A program made the position numbers and the translations under genes. The notes beneath the pieces are model-generated. The model worked only from the letters and a program-made list of their open reading frames with translations. It did no database searches and was not told the DNA's origin. DNA of 64,000 nt from Paenibacillus sabinae T27 (lineage in GTDB: Bacteria > Bacillota > Bacilli > Paenibacillales > Paenibacillaceae): contig NZ_CP004078.1 in the NCBI RefSeq assembly GCF_000612505.1, forward strand, positions 209,001 to 273,000. The letters run 5' to 3'. This document shows, piece after piece, positions 1 through 7,976 of this stretch (its first letter is position 1; the number at the start of each line of letters is the position of its first letter).

Positions 1-356
1 CCTATCTGACTTCCGTGCCGAAAGAGCTGGAGGAAGCAGCCATGATCGACGGCACCGGATACTGGGGAATTTTCTTTCGGATTATCGTCCCGCTGGCGGT
101 TCCCGCCATGGCCACGGTGTCCATTCTCGGCTTCCTCAGATTCTGGAATGATTTTGCGTTCGCGCTCGTCTTTATCAACGATCAGGCGCTGAAGACGCTG
201 CCGCTCAGCCTGTCGCTGTTCTCGGACGGATACGGCACGGACTACAGCCTGACGATGGCCGCCATGTCGATCGCCGTCATTCCGACCATCATCATTTATC
301 TGCTATTCCAAAATTATATTATGAAGGGGATGGTTGCGGGGGCAGTGAAAGGCTGA
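1..356 (+). CDS. Carbohydrate ABC transporter permease, MalG-type (C-terminal part)
   Basis: The gene enters from outside the window; its first complete codon is at position 3 and it ends at a TGA. The visible 118 residues hold the EAA loop typical of importer permeases (ELEEAAMIDGTGYWGIFFRI), which docks on the ATPase, followed by about three hydrophobic segments and the usual short basic end (MKGMVAGAVKG). This is the C-terminal signature of the MalG/LacG family of inner subunits of sugar importers. The binding protein, the partner permease and the substrate lie upstream and cannot be seen. A terminator follows directly, so this is the last gene of its operon. Confidence 0.9.
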   Translation, partial: YLTSVPKELEEAAMIDGTGYWGIFFRIIVPLAVPAMATVSILGFLRFWNDFAFALVFINDQALKTLPLSLSLFSDGYGTDYSLTMAAMSIAVIPTIIIYLLFQNYIMKGMVAGAVKG

Positions 357-386
357 TCCCTCCCATTTCCGTACGGCAATACGGGA

Positions 387-427
387 AAAGCAAGGTACTC
401 GGGAAATCGAGGGCCCTGCTTTTTTTA
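387..427 (+). terminator. Intrinsic terminator after the sugar permease
   Basis: Imperfect hairpin with arms AAAGCAAGGTACTCG and CGAGGGCCCTGCTTT (three mismatches), running into a seven-T stretch. It sits 30 bases after the permease stop. Confidence 0.65.
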
Positions 428-754
428 AATGATAAGCAAGTATTAACTTCACAGCTATTTCAAAGTATCCTCCGGGATGGCTGCTTACCTGATGCGGTCT
501 GTAGTTAAGAGCCGGCTTAGCGGGCGGTTTTTCTTTTTTTATTTTTCCAAACGGTTTGAAATAAGTAATAAACACCATGAACAATAAACAGAGCATGTTG
601 AAGCAGGAAGTGACCATCATCGACAGAATTTCAACTGAACCGTACATATACGTCACAAGTTCACAACATCTCGGTGCTGCAAGCTTCTGCTAATATTGAT
701 AGGTTAGAATCGGTTAAATGTTACGTAGACCCGAAATGAGGGGGAGGACAACAA
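428..754. other. Intergenic region without a recognised gene
   Basis: No convincing gene is seen. A minus-strand reading frame (303-656) overlaps the permease end and its terminator; its N-terminal part is hydrophobic and ends in a lysine-rich stretch, but it has no good ribosome binding site. A GGGGGAGGA site near 740 serves the decayed gene that follows. Confidence 0.5.
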
Positions 755-1090
755 ATGCCGCAACGAACTGTGACGCCGTTAGATTTGCAGGTTGCCCCGC
801 AGGCCGGCTTGCTCCCGACGAAAAAGAAAGAACGGATGAGAAGAAATAACCCTGTTAAGGGCGTTTGCGTTTCTCGCCATTACCTTGCAGCACAGCATAG
901 CGGAATATATTTACCGGAGCGATATTTTGCAGTCCGATGCCATCATGCTGGTGATGCTGTTTGATTTCACGCGCTTCGGGACGCCGACTTTTGTGTTCCT
1001 GTCCGGGCTGCTGCTGTTTTACAACAACAACGGTACGCTTTCCTATTGGCCTTTTATCCAAAAAAGGCTGTACAGGGGAAGGCTGCACTT
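755..1090 (+). pseudogene. Acyltransferase family 3 remnant, frameshifted and 3'-truncated
   Basis: An ATG at 755 has a good ribosome binding site (GGGGGAGGA), but its frame stops making sense after about 30 residues. From about 840 another frame reads LLRAFAFLAITLQHSIAEYI and then FTRFGTPTFVFLSGLLLFYN, which is the start of an OafA/YrhL-type membrane acyltransferase (first transmembrane helix with the conserved histidine, then the F-x-SG helix). The sequence breaks off near 1075-1090 after QKRLYR, where the convergent XRE gene ends. A one-base indel near 835-840 plus loss of the remaining roughly 250-300 residues make this a dead gene. The family assignment is by motif reading. Confidence 0.7.
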
Positions 1091-1100
1091 CAAAAATGTC

Positions 1101-2888
1101 TTAGATCTTTCCCGCAGCCGCCAAGATTCGCTTGGCCAACTCATCCCCTCGTTGTTCCAGAATCCCGATGGATTGGAGTAAATCCGCTTGCTGCTGCCGC
1201 TGCTCCTTCGTCCAGGCTTTTTTCGGAGAATCGTAGGTGTCCAAGGATTTCGCATCGGTCAGACTTGCGTAGAAAGGTCGAAGCTGGGCATGCATTTTCT
1301 CGTAGACATCGACCATTTCGCTTAGGTATCCGGTTAGAGAGGACGCCGGGAATGAAAGTGTATGTTTTAAATAGATAGCCGCGCTTCTTCTGGCATCTGT
1401 CAGAGCCATTAGGCAAAAGTGGTTGCCGCCGAGTCTTCGAGCAAAATCCTGTGAATTCGCCGTTTGATACCATTGTTCATCCAGCAAACCTTCCCGCCAT
1501 GCTTGCAGGGCTTGATAACCCAGTTTATATCCTCTGTTTTCCTGGGCGTACATGGAGTCTAATTTGACCTGAAGCGAAGCGTAGAGATTGTCCAGAGCGG
1601 ATGGCTTGGCGACTTCGTCGTTAAAACGAATGAGGATGAAAGGCCATTGATCCACATTCAGGTATCCTTTGCTTATTTTCATGTACTCTTGAAATTCCGG
1701 GTCATCTTTATGATCTTCAAAGGTCTCATCGTCAAAATAACTGCGGCACAGCAAGGTTTCTCCACCATTTAGATAGCCTGTGATGATTCCCCACTCGGGA
1801 GCAACCCGCAGATTAATGGCAATCGGCAAGTGGTGTTTTTTGATGCTTTCCTTGATGAGCTGTTTTTCCAACTCACGTTCTTTGGATGTGATCCGGTCAG
1901 TCCAGCTGACCTGAAGGCCATAGGCTTTAAATGCCGGAGCGGCATAGTCGTAAGCGACCAGAGCATCCGCGGAGCTATAATCCCAAACGGGGGTGAAAGC
2001 GACTCTCCAGCACGCCCCGGACACGCCCATTACGGTTTCATAAGTAGTTTCCTGTCCCATGGTTTTTAGTGAATGATAAAGAGCGCCTGCCCATGAACAA
2101 TCCATCTCTTGACCAAAACCCAGATGGCCGACATCCTGTACAATATAGCAATCATTCACGGAGTCACTTCTAAAAAGTTGCGCACGGTCCGGGGTGTAAT
2201 GGATCGTATCGCCTTCCGAGCAGCTTATGGCGTGTATGCCGGTGGCGTTTACATAAACCAGCAAAAGATAATCTTCACCGTGATTGTCGATCAGGCTTGG
2301 GAACAGCTCATGAGTTACGGTGAAATGCTCCCACTTAAAATATTGATAATGTTTCATTTTATTCATGATATTCTGATGCTTCTGCTCATTGCCATATGCA
2401 GCAAATACAAACTCCAGTTCTCCAGAGGGTAGATTAAAGCCCTCGCTATCGAGATTGATGGCTAACAGGCTATCCTGCAAAACATAAGCGGCATAGGTGC
2501 CCGAAGGAATCTGGTATTTGATAAGCAGCAGCTTTATTCGATTGCTTCGAATGCGATGGGGCAGGGTATGATCATTCAGGAAAAATGTCAAATGATTGTC
2601 GATAACGAACTGGTTTACAAAATGAGTGACGTCGTGGCTTTCACAACCATCGGTGTAGATGGCTTGGAGAACCACCAATTGCTGCGGCATCAAAATACGA
2701 TCGATCGATTGACCCAATATATGTGATAGTAAAGGAAGCGTAGAGGTTTCGGGCAAGGATTTACCGGTCTCCCACTTTGAAACGGCTTGGGCGCTAACAT
2801 TTAATTGTTCAGCCAATTGTTCCTGCGACAATTGTTTTTCTTTGCGAAGTGTAGAAATCCGTTTTCCGACTGCGGCAGCACTTATCAT
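1101..2888 (-). CDS. Large XRE-family regulator with C-terminal peptidase-like domain
   Basis: Residues 8-65 form a clear XRE/Cro helix-turn-helix (LSQEQLAEQLNVSAQAVSKW). Residues about 70-140 resemble the beta-rich domain found after the helix-turn-helix in many Paenibacillus XRE proteins (DUF3395-like: DVTHFVNQFV...IKLLLIKYQIP). The remaining 400 residues look like a BtrH/C39-like fold, with GQEMDCSWAGALYHSLKTMG followed by a GVSGACWRVAF stretch; Cys and His are present but catalysis is unproven. The start is supported by AGGAGA nine bases upstream. At 595 residues it is far longer than a plain XRE repressor. DNA binding is a confident call; the effector role is inference. Confidence 0.75.
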   Translation of the reverse strand: MISAAAVGKRISTLRKEKQLSQEQLAEQLNVSAQAVSKWETGKSLPETSTLPLLSHILGQSIDRILMPQQLVVLQAIYTDGCESHDVTHFVNQFVIDNHLTFFLNDHTLPHRIRSNRIKLLLIKYQIPSGTYAAYVLQDSLLAINLDSEGFNLPSGELEFVFAAYGNEQKHQNIMNKMKHYQYFKWEHFTVTHELFPSLIDNHGEDYLLLVYVNATGIHAISCSEGDTIHYTPDRAQLFRSDSVNDCYIVQDVGHLGFGQEMDCSWAGALYHSLKTMGQETTYETVMGVSGACWRVAFTPVWDYSSADALVAYDYAAPAFKAYGLQVSWTDRITSKERELEKQLIKESIKKHHLPIAINLRVAPEWGIITGYLNGGETLLCRSYFDDETFEDHKDDPEFQEYMKISKGYLNVDQWPFILIRFNDEVAKPSALDNLYASLQVKLDSMYAQENRGYKLGYQALQAWREGLLDEQWYQTANSQDFARRLGGNHFCLMALTDARRSAAIYLKHTLSFPASSLTGYLSEMVDVYEKMHAQLRPFYASLTDAKSLDTYDSPKKAWTKEQRQQQADLLQSIGILEQRGDELAKRILAAAGKI

Positions 2889-3132
2889 TAATCACATCTC
2901 CTACGATTGTATTGCGACGTCGTTGCTCTTATTATAGTAGCTCGAAATCGGGAGTACCATTTATCCGAGGATCAGTAAAGCTGATATTCTGCAACTGCGG
3001 GTTGAGTGTAGATGTGGAAGGGAGCAGCATTAGCCGTCAAAATGATATAATAACAACGATAGAGCTAAGCCATTGGGTTTACCGATACACTCAATAACAA
3101 TTATCCATTTTTCACAAAGGAGCTCTAACAAA

Positions 3133-3585
3133 GTGAACGATTTTTGGGGATTTTCGTGGGAAGGGCTTGTCGTTTTCGTATTGGTAATGGTGCCGAATCT
3201 GTTTTATTTTTGGCTTCCAAAGTCGAACGTGGAGGGAAGAGCCGCAAGCCATCATTGGTTACTGGATGTGATTGAGCATGCGAGTCAGGCTGTTTTCGTC
3301 TTACTTTTAGTGTTTTGGGGAAGCCATCACGATTCTCCTATGCTAAGTCCATATACTTTAGGTATGGCGGTATTTCTGTTTGTATATTATTTGCTATGGA
3401 TACTCTATTTCAGAGGCTGCAAAATTTTGACCGTGCTGCTTGGAATGGCTGCCACGCCTGTGGCGTATTTCATTTTGGCGGAAATTTGGCTTCATAAAGG
3501 GCCGGCCATTGTGCCGACCGCGATTTTTGGCGTCACGCATATCGTCATTACTTATATCGATTATCGATCGTTACATAAAAGTTAG
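3133..3585 (+). CDS. Small multi-pass membrane protein of unknown function
   Basis: The 150-residue product starts at a GTG preceded by AAAGGAG with nine bases of spacing; earlier in-frame starts lack a site. It has four to five hydrophobic segments (for example LVVFVLVMVPNLFYFWL, AVFVLLLVFWG, GMAVFLFVYYLLWILYF, AIFGVTHIVITYI). It ends in a short basic tail. I do not recognise a named family, and no catalytic motif is visible. It stands alone between the divergent XRE gene and the convergent tetR remnant, and shares the terminator region with the latter. Confidence 0.7.
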   Translation: MNDFWGFSWEGLVVFVLVMVPNLFYFWLPKSNVEGRAASHHWLLDVIEHASQAVFVLLLVFWGSHHDSPMLSPYTLGMAVFLFVYYLLWILYFRGCKILTVLLGMAATPVAYFILAEIWLHKGPAIVPTAIFGVTHIVITYIDYRSLHKS

Positions 3586-3623
3586 ATTAATTGCTACCCT
3601 TTACAAGGGCGATCACCCCGGCA

Positions 3624-3671
3624 AAATAAAAAGCCGAACCCAAGCATCAAACATCAACTTAGGTTCAGCCT
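3624..3671 (-). terminator. Terminator for the tetR remnant
   Basis: Read on the minus strand, GCTGAACCTAAG pairs with CTTGGGTTCGGC (with G-U pairs) and runs into TTTTTATTTT. It may also stop transcription from the plus-strand membrane protein gene. Confidence 0.75.
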
Positions 3672-3705
3672 ATAGGGTTACAGCATTCTTCCTTTACTAC
3701 TCTAG

Positions 3706-4209
3706 TCAAGCCAGCTGCTCAATTAACAACTGGGCAGTCTCGCGGGCATGCTGTGCCGAATGAGGATCAGTCTGCAGCATCGCAATCGTGATGGCGCCTT
3801 CCACGAGCAAATACAGGCCGTTGGTTAAGGCGTCGGGCTTTGCGGCTCCGGCCTCTTTTACAAGTGTCCCGAGAAAATCGCGCATGTAGGTCTTATACTG
3901 CTGAGCCGCCTCATAGTAGGGGTGAGAGTGTTCCGCATACTCCGAGGCCGTCTTGATAAAAGCGCACCCGTTGAAGTTCGGTTCCACAAACCATTCGCCC
4001 AGCACGTCGAATACGGCAAGCAGTTTTTCTATGGGAGTTGACCCCCGCTTGTTCACGTTACGCTCGAACCATTCCCGCCACTGCTCATCCTGTCTCATCA
4101 AATAAGCCAAGACCAGCTCTTCCTTGGATGGAAAATGGTTGTACAGCGTCATTTTGGCTACCTGAGACTCGGCGACGACTTGGTCTACACCGGTTGCGCG
4201 GATTCCTTT
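3706..4209 (-). pseudogene. TetR-family regulator lacking its N-terminus
   Basis: The frame stays open from the stop at 3706 back to about 4209 and reads KGIRATGVDQVVAESQVAKM then TLYNHFPSKEELVLAYL. This is the second half of a TetR helix-turn-helix followed by the ligand domain. The start and roughly the first 10-20 residues are missing. Beyond 4209 the frame runs antisense through an aldo/keto reductase fragment, so the gene was cut by a deletion. An internal ATG at 4152 could still give a 148-residue protein without a complete DNA-binding domain. It is probably non-functional. Confidence 0.8.
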
Positions 4210-4645
4210 GGGAAGGCTATGTGCGCGCCATTGGGGTGTGCAACTGCCACGAGCAGCATTTAAACGCGATTATGCAAAATTATGAGACCGTGCCGATGGT
4301 CAATCAGGTGGAGCTGCATCCGCTGCTGTCGCAGGAACGGCTGCGCGCTTTTTGCCGGAACAACGGCATTCAAATCGAGGCCTGGGCCCCGCTGATCCGG
4401 GGGCAGTTAAATATTCCTCTACTGTGGGAGCTGGGAAGAAAATACGGCAAGACGCCTGCGCAAATCATCCTCCGCTGGGACTTGCAGCACGGCTTCGTCA
4501 CCATTCCGAAATCGGTTCATGACAGCCAATTCGGGAGAATGCTGACATTTTTGATTTTGAACTTGCCGAGGAAGATATGAGAGCCATCGATGCGCTGAAC
4601 CGTAATGCCCGCTGGGGACCGGACCCTGATAATTTCAACTTTTAA
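4210..4645 (+). pseudogene. Aldo/keto reductase, 5'-deleted and frameshifted
   Basis: The sequence begins abruptly in the middle of the barrel (EGYVRAIGVCN) and continues with PMVNQVELHPLLSQERL, GIQIEAWAPL and the NADP-site segment TPAQIILRWDLQHGFVTIPK. A one-base loss near 4528 shifts the frame. In the next frame the normal end can be read: [20 protein letters not shown] then [15 protein letters not shown] and a TAA at 4643. The first half of the protein, including the catalytic Asp/Tyr/Lys residues, is absent. The gene abuts the cut tetR, which normally would be its divergent regulator. Confidence 0.85.
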
Positions 4646-4676
4646 GCTGCCATCAAATACGAGCTCTGAAAAAAAC

Positions 4677-4720
4677 GAAAAGGAGCCCTGCCGCTTCATA
4701 AGCTGGCGAGCTCCTTTTCT
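4677..4720. terminator. Bidirectional terminator
   Basis: AAAAGGAGC and GCTCCTTTT form the arms of a hairpin with a long GC-rich loop. It has A/T-rich runs on both sides and lies between the aldo/keto reductase remnant and the convergent HDOD gene. Confidence 0.8.
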
Positions 4721-4726
4721 GTGCAA

Positions 4727-5584
4727 TTAGGCGAATATCCGGCTGACTTGCTCGACTTCGTCCGGAAGAGACGCTCCTATTTCCTCCACCATATCCTTGG
4801 TGATGCGCAGGTTTTGCATGACTCTGGCATTGATCGGATGGCGCACATCCAGTCCAATCAGCCTTTGATAGTATTCCGTGCTGATGCAGTCGGCTACGTG
4901 AATAAGTTCGATTTCGCTTAGATTGTCTGTGGACAGCAAAGGCGAATGGTGATATTTAACGACCAACCCGAGATCTTCGGGAAGCCCCCATTTTTCGCAA
5001 ATCCAGGCTCCGATATCGGCGTGAGTCTTTCCGCCCAGGGCGATTTTTTCCGCCACAATATGGTGTACGCCTCTACTCATTGTTTCAAATATCTGGTCAA
5101 CCAGGTCCGGAAGACACGCGTTGAGAATGGCGAAACCAATATCATGACAAAGGCCATAGGAGAAGAGCTGAAATCTGTCGCCGATCTTTAGTTTGGACGA
5201 GAGTATGTTGCAGGCAACTGCGGTTCCGAGATTATGTTTCCAGTATTGATGGCTTGAAAAAAGCGAGGATTGTTTTCCTAATTCATCATGAAATAACAGT
5301 TCAGTAATAAAATAAATCAACAAATTCCGCATCGTTTTCATGCCGAGGAAGACAATGGCTTCATTAATATTCTCGATCGTTCGGGAAATTTGATAGTATC
5401 CGGAATTCACATTGGTGAGAACGGCTTGGTTCAATCCATCGTATAAAGCTACTTTTTCTGCAAGAAGATCGATGTCCAGCAGATCCGGTTGTCTGATCAT
5501 TTCAAAAATATCGCTGATTTCCGGGGGGATAACGGGCATTTTGGGTGAGGTTTCCAGCGCTTGATACACGTCTATTTGATTCAT
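4727..5584 (-). CDS. HDOD domain protein
   Basis: The product of about 285 residues is an HDOD protein (HD-related output domain, signalling). The typical features are a PVIPPEISDIFEMI start, an INEAIVFLGMKTMRNLLIYF segment and a degenerate HD site (GLCHDIGFAIL) in which the metal-binding and catalytic pattern of true phosphohydrolases is incomplete. The ATG at 5584 is preferred because GAGGTGA lies directly upstream; the longer version starting at 5626 has no ribosome binding site. It stands alone, with no receiver or EAL domain attached. Its partner and signal are unknown. Confidence 0.85.
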   Translation of the reverse strand: MNQIDVYQALETSPKMPVIPPEISDIFEMIRQPDLLDIDLLAEKVALYDGLNQAVLTNVNSGYYQISRTIENINEAIVFLGMKTMRNLLIYFITELLFHDELGKQSSLFSSHQYWKHNLGTAVACNILSSKLKIGDRFQLFSYGLCHDIGFAILNACLPDLVDQIFETMSRGVHHIVAEKIALGGKTHADIGAWICEKWGLPEDLGLVVKYHHSPLLSTDNLSEIELIHVADCISTEYYQRLIGLDVRHPINARVMQNLRITKDMVEEIGASLPDEVEQVSRIFA

Positions 5585-5879
5585 CCTTTTCACCTCTTCC
5601 AATACTTTGGCGATATTTATCGACATTTTTTGTGAACGTGAAATTTCAGCCAGATCGCTTCATTATATAATATCTGGAAGTTCAGTCCGTCGATAAAATG
5701 TTACAAATATCGGGCGTCTTCTTCGTTATGTATGAATTTTGACGGGGGCAGCGGATATGTATCGGCTTGTTTTATTTGGTATTATATGCTAAACTACGAA
5801 AAGTACAAGAACAAACGTTCTATATTTTTGAAGGTGGCTGGCGATTTTCATTTTTACTCTTAGGAGGAGGAGAGAAGAA

Positions 5880-6845
5880 ATGGAACGACGGGAAATCAAG
5901 CTGTTTCCTTATCGAGTAGAAGCTCAGGCTGAGCAGGTGAACGAAATTCCGAAAGGCATCGAGATGATTCAGGCACCGGCGGTGTGGGGCCAGACAAAGG
6001 GCGAAGGCATTACGGTAGCCATTCTGGATACGGGGTGCGAAGTCTCGCATCCGGATTTGAAGGGGCGAATTGCCGGCGGGCGGAATTTTACAGATGATGA
6101 TAACGGCAACCCTGACATATACGTGGATTATAACGGGCATGGCACACATGTAGCCGGAACGATTGCGGCGATCAGTAATGGTACCGGGGTGGTTGGTGCG
6201 GCGCCGGAGGCGAAGCTGCTGATCCTGAAGGTGCTGAACAAGGACGGCTCAGGCCAATATGAATGGATTATCAACGGGATCAATTACGCGGTTGAGCAAA
6301 AGGCCGATATCATCTCCATGTCGCTCGGCGGACCGGAGGATGTGCCGGAGATGCATGAAGCGATCAAGCGGGCGGTGGAGGCGAATATTCTCGTGATCTG
6401 CGCGGCAGGGAACGAGGGCGACGGCAATTACGCTACCGACGAATTCGGCTATCCCGGCTCCTACAACGAAGTCATCAGCGTGGGCGCCGTCGATTTGCAG
6501 CGGCACTCGGCCAATTTCACGAATTCGAACAATGAAGTGGATCTTGTCGCCCCGGGAGCGGGAATTCTGTCAACCTACCTGAACAAAGGATACGCGACGC
6601 TAAGCGGCACCTCCATGGCAACGCCGCACGTATCGGGTGCCATGGCGCTGATCAAGCGGATTGCAAGCGAAAGCTTCGGCCGTGACCTGACGGAAACCGA
6701 GCTGTATGCGCAGCTCATCAAGCGAACGATCCCGCTTGGCAACTCGCCGCGGCTGGAGGGCAACGGGCTCTTATACCTGACAGCTCAGGAGGAGCTGGCC
6801 AAAATCTTTACCCCTGCTGTCGTCGCGAAGGTACTAAGCCTATGA
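5880..6845 (+). CDS. ispA: Intracellular subtilisin-like serine protease
   Basis: The 321-residue protein has no signal peptide and begins with the short inhibitory propeptide of intracellular subtilisins (LFPYRVE, close to the LIPY/F motif), followed by EIPKGIEMIQAPAVW. The catalytic triad is visible: Asp50 (AILDTGCEVSHPDL), His87 (NGHGTHVAGTIA) and Ser245 (LSGTSMATPHVSG). It belongs to family S8 and acts in the cytoplasm, in Bacillus mainly in late growth and sporulation. AGGAGGAG stands just before the ATG. It overlaps the next gene by four bases (ATGA), so translation is probably coupled to an endonuclease. Confidence 0.93.
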   Translation: MERREIKLFPYRVEAQAEQVNEIPKGIEMIQAPAVWGQTKGEGITVAILDTGCEVSHPDLKGRIAGGRNFTDDDNGNPDIYVDYNGHGTHVAGTIAAISNGTGVVGAAPEAKLLILKVLNKDGSGQYEWIINGINYAVEQKADIISMSLGGPEDVPEMHEAIKRAVEANILVICAAGNEGDGNYATDEFGYPGSYNEVISVGAVDLQRHSANFTNSNNEVDLVAPGAGILSTYLNKGYATLSGTSMATPHVSGAMALIKRIASESFGRDLTETELYAQLIKRTIPLGNSPRLEGNGLLYLTAQEELAKIFTPAVVAKVLSL

Positions 6846-7645
6846 CGCGCAGGATTCGGATGCTGGCGCTTGAGCTGGAAGAGGCCAAGAACATACACCT
6901 TGCGATGACCGGCGAACGTCCTTACTATGACGAAGCGCGGGATAACGAGCTGAGAAATAGCTATTACAGCGGCCGCGTCATGAATCGAAATGAGCTTCAG
7001 CAGCTGCTGGAGCGGACTCACGACCATCGGCTGCCTTACAAGCCTTACCGTTATGTCTATCCGTGGGTCGACCTGCAGGAGAATGGACAGCTCAAAAGCT
7101 TGTACTCCGGCCGCGGCATGTCCCCGCTTGAAGCGATTGAAGCGGATATCCGGCTGCTTGAAGCAGTGGATGCGGTAAGCCTAGCGGGTGAAATCATGCT
7201 GAACTGCGAGCATGTCGTGCCGCAATCATGGTTCGGGAAGCAGGAGCCGATGCGGGGCGACCTGCATCATCTATTTGCCTGCGAGCCGGGCTGCAACAGC
7301 AGAAGAGGAAATCATCCGTATTATGATTTTTTGGACTATACGCCGGAAGCGAGTGCGCAGGATGTCATTGCGGGCTGCGGGAAACAGGAGGACGACCGGT
7401 TTGAGCCTGAATACGGCAAAGGCATTGTCGCCCGCGCAACCCTTTATTTCCTGCTCCGCTACCCGGGGGCGATTGACCGCAGCCAAGTTGATGTAACGCT
7501 GCTGCTAGAATGGCACCGCAGTTTTCCGGTTACGCGGTATGAACTCCACCGGAATCTGGCGATATTCGAGCTGCAGGGCAACCGCAACCCGTTTATCGAT
7601 TTTCCGGAAGAAGGAGAGCGGTGGGCGGGAATCGGCGGTAACTAG
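6842..7645 (+). CDS. Endonuclease I family nuclease
   Basis: The 267-residue product has the core of the EndA/NucM endonuclease I family: NCEHVVPQSWFG (beta-beta-alpha-metal His), MRGDLHHLFACEPGCNSRRG, NHPYYDF and EPEYGKGIVARATLYFLLRY. Family members in Gram-negative bacteria are secreted and degrade DNA and RNA non-specifically. This one has no signal peptide. Together with its four-base overlap with the intracellular protease, that suggests a cytoplasmic or lysis-related role, which is inference. A terminator follows 50 bases downstream. Confidence 0.88.
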   Translation: MTRRIRMLALELEEAKNIHLAMTGERPYYDEARDNELRNSYYSGRVMNRNELQQLLERTHDHRLPYKPYRYVYPWVDLQENGQLKSLYSGRGMSPLEAIEADIRLLEAVDAVSLAGEIMLNCEHVVPQSWFGKQEPMRGDLHHLFACEPGCNSRRGNHPYYDFLDYTPEASAQDVIAGCGKQEDDRFEPEYGKGIVARATLYFLLRYPGAIDRSQVDVTLLLEWHRSFPVTRYELHRNLAIFELQGNRNPFIDFPEEGERWAGIGGN

Positions 7646-7696
7646 GGTGTCTGTCAGCAACCTCAAAAACGCTTAACGGGAGACTAACTCCATATT

Positions 7697-7723
7697 AAAA
7701 CCCGCTCTGGAAGCGGGTTTTTG
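7697..7723 (+). terminator. Terminator of the protease-nuclease operon
   Basis: AAAACCCGCT and AGCGGGTTTTT form a compact hairpin ending in a T run. Confidence 0.9.
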
Positions 7724-7874
7724 ACGTTTTATACGTCAAAACTATAGTCCACAAAATAATCCGGCATTTCTGGTCTTTGCCCTTACAACAAAGCTTAGCC
7801 TGTGTTAGGGGAAGCAGAAATCTCACGAACTATTCGTATAACGATGTGCATGGAATTGAGTATGAAAAATCATA

Positions 7875-7929
7875 TTGACACATTCATTGATAATGATTAT
7901 CATTACATCAACATTGATAATGATTATCA
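7875..7929 (+). promoter_or_regulatory. Promoter with two Fur boxes
   Basis: A TTGACA (7875-7880) is followed after 17 bases by TATCAT (7898-7903). Two near-identical Fur operators are present: GATAATGATTATCATTA at 7889-7905, covering the -10, and GATAATGATTATCA at 7916-7929, covering the likely transcription start. Both fit the GATAATGATTATCATTATC consensus very closely. Iron-replete Fur should therefore shut off the siderophore operon that begins at 7977. Confidence 0.93.
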
Positions 7930-7976
7930 GTTAGATAATATCAGAAATACAGCGGAATAGGGGAGACTGGATAAAA

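Noticed and set aside
303..656. 117-residue minus-strand reading frame with a hydrophobic start
   Set aside because: It overlaps the real permease end and its terminator, has no ribosome binding site, and its second half is unlike a protein.
2912..3097. Short plus-strand frame upstream of the membrane protein
   Set aside because: No ribosome binding site and no recognisable feature; treated as intergenic.
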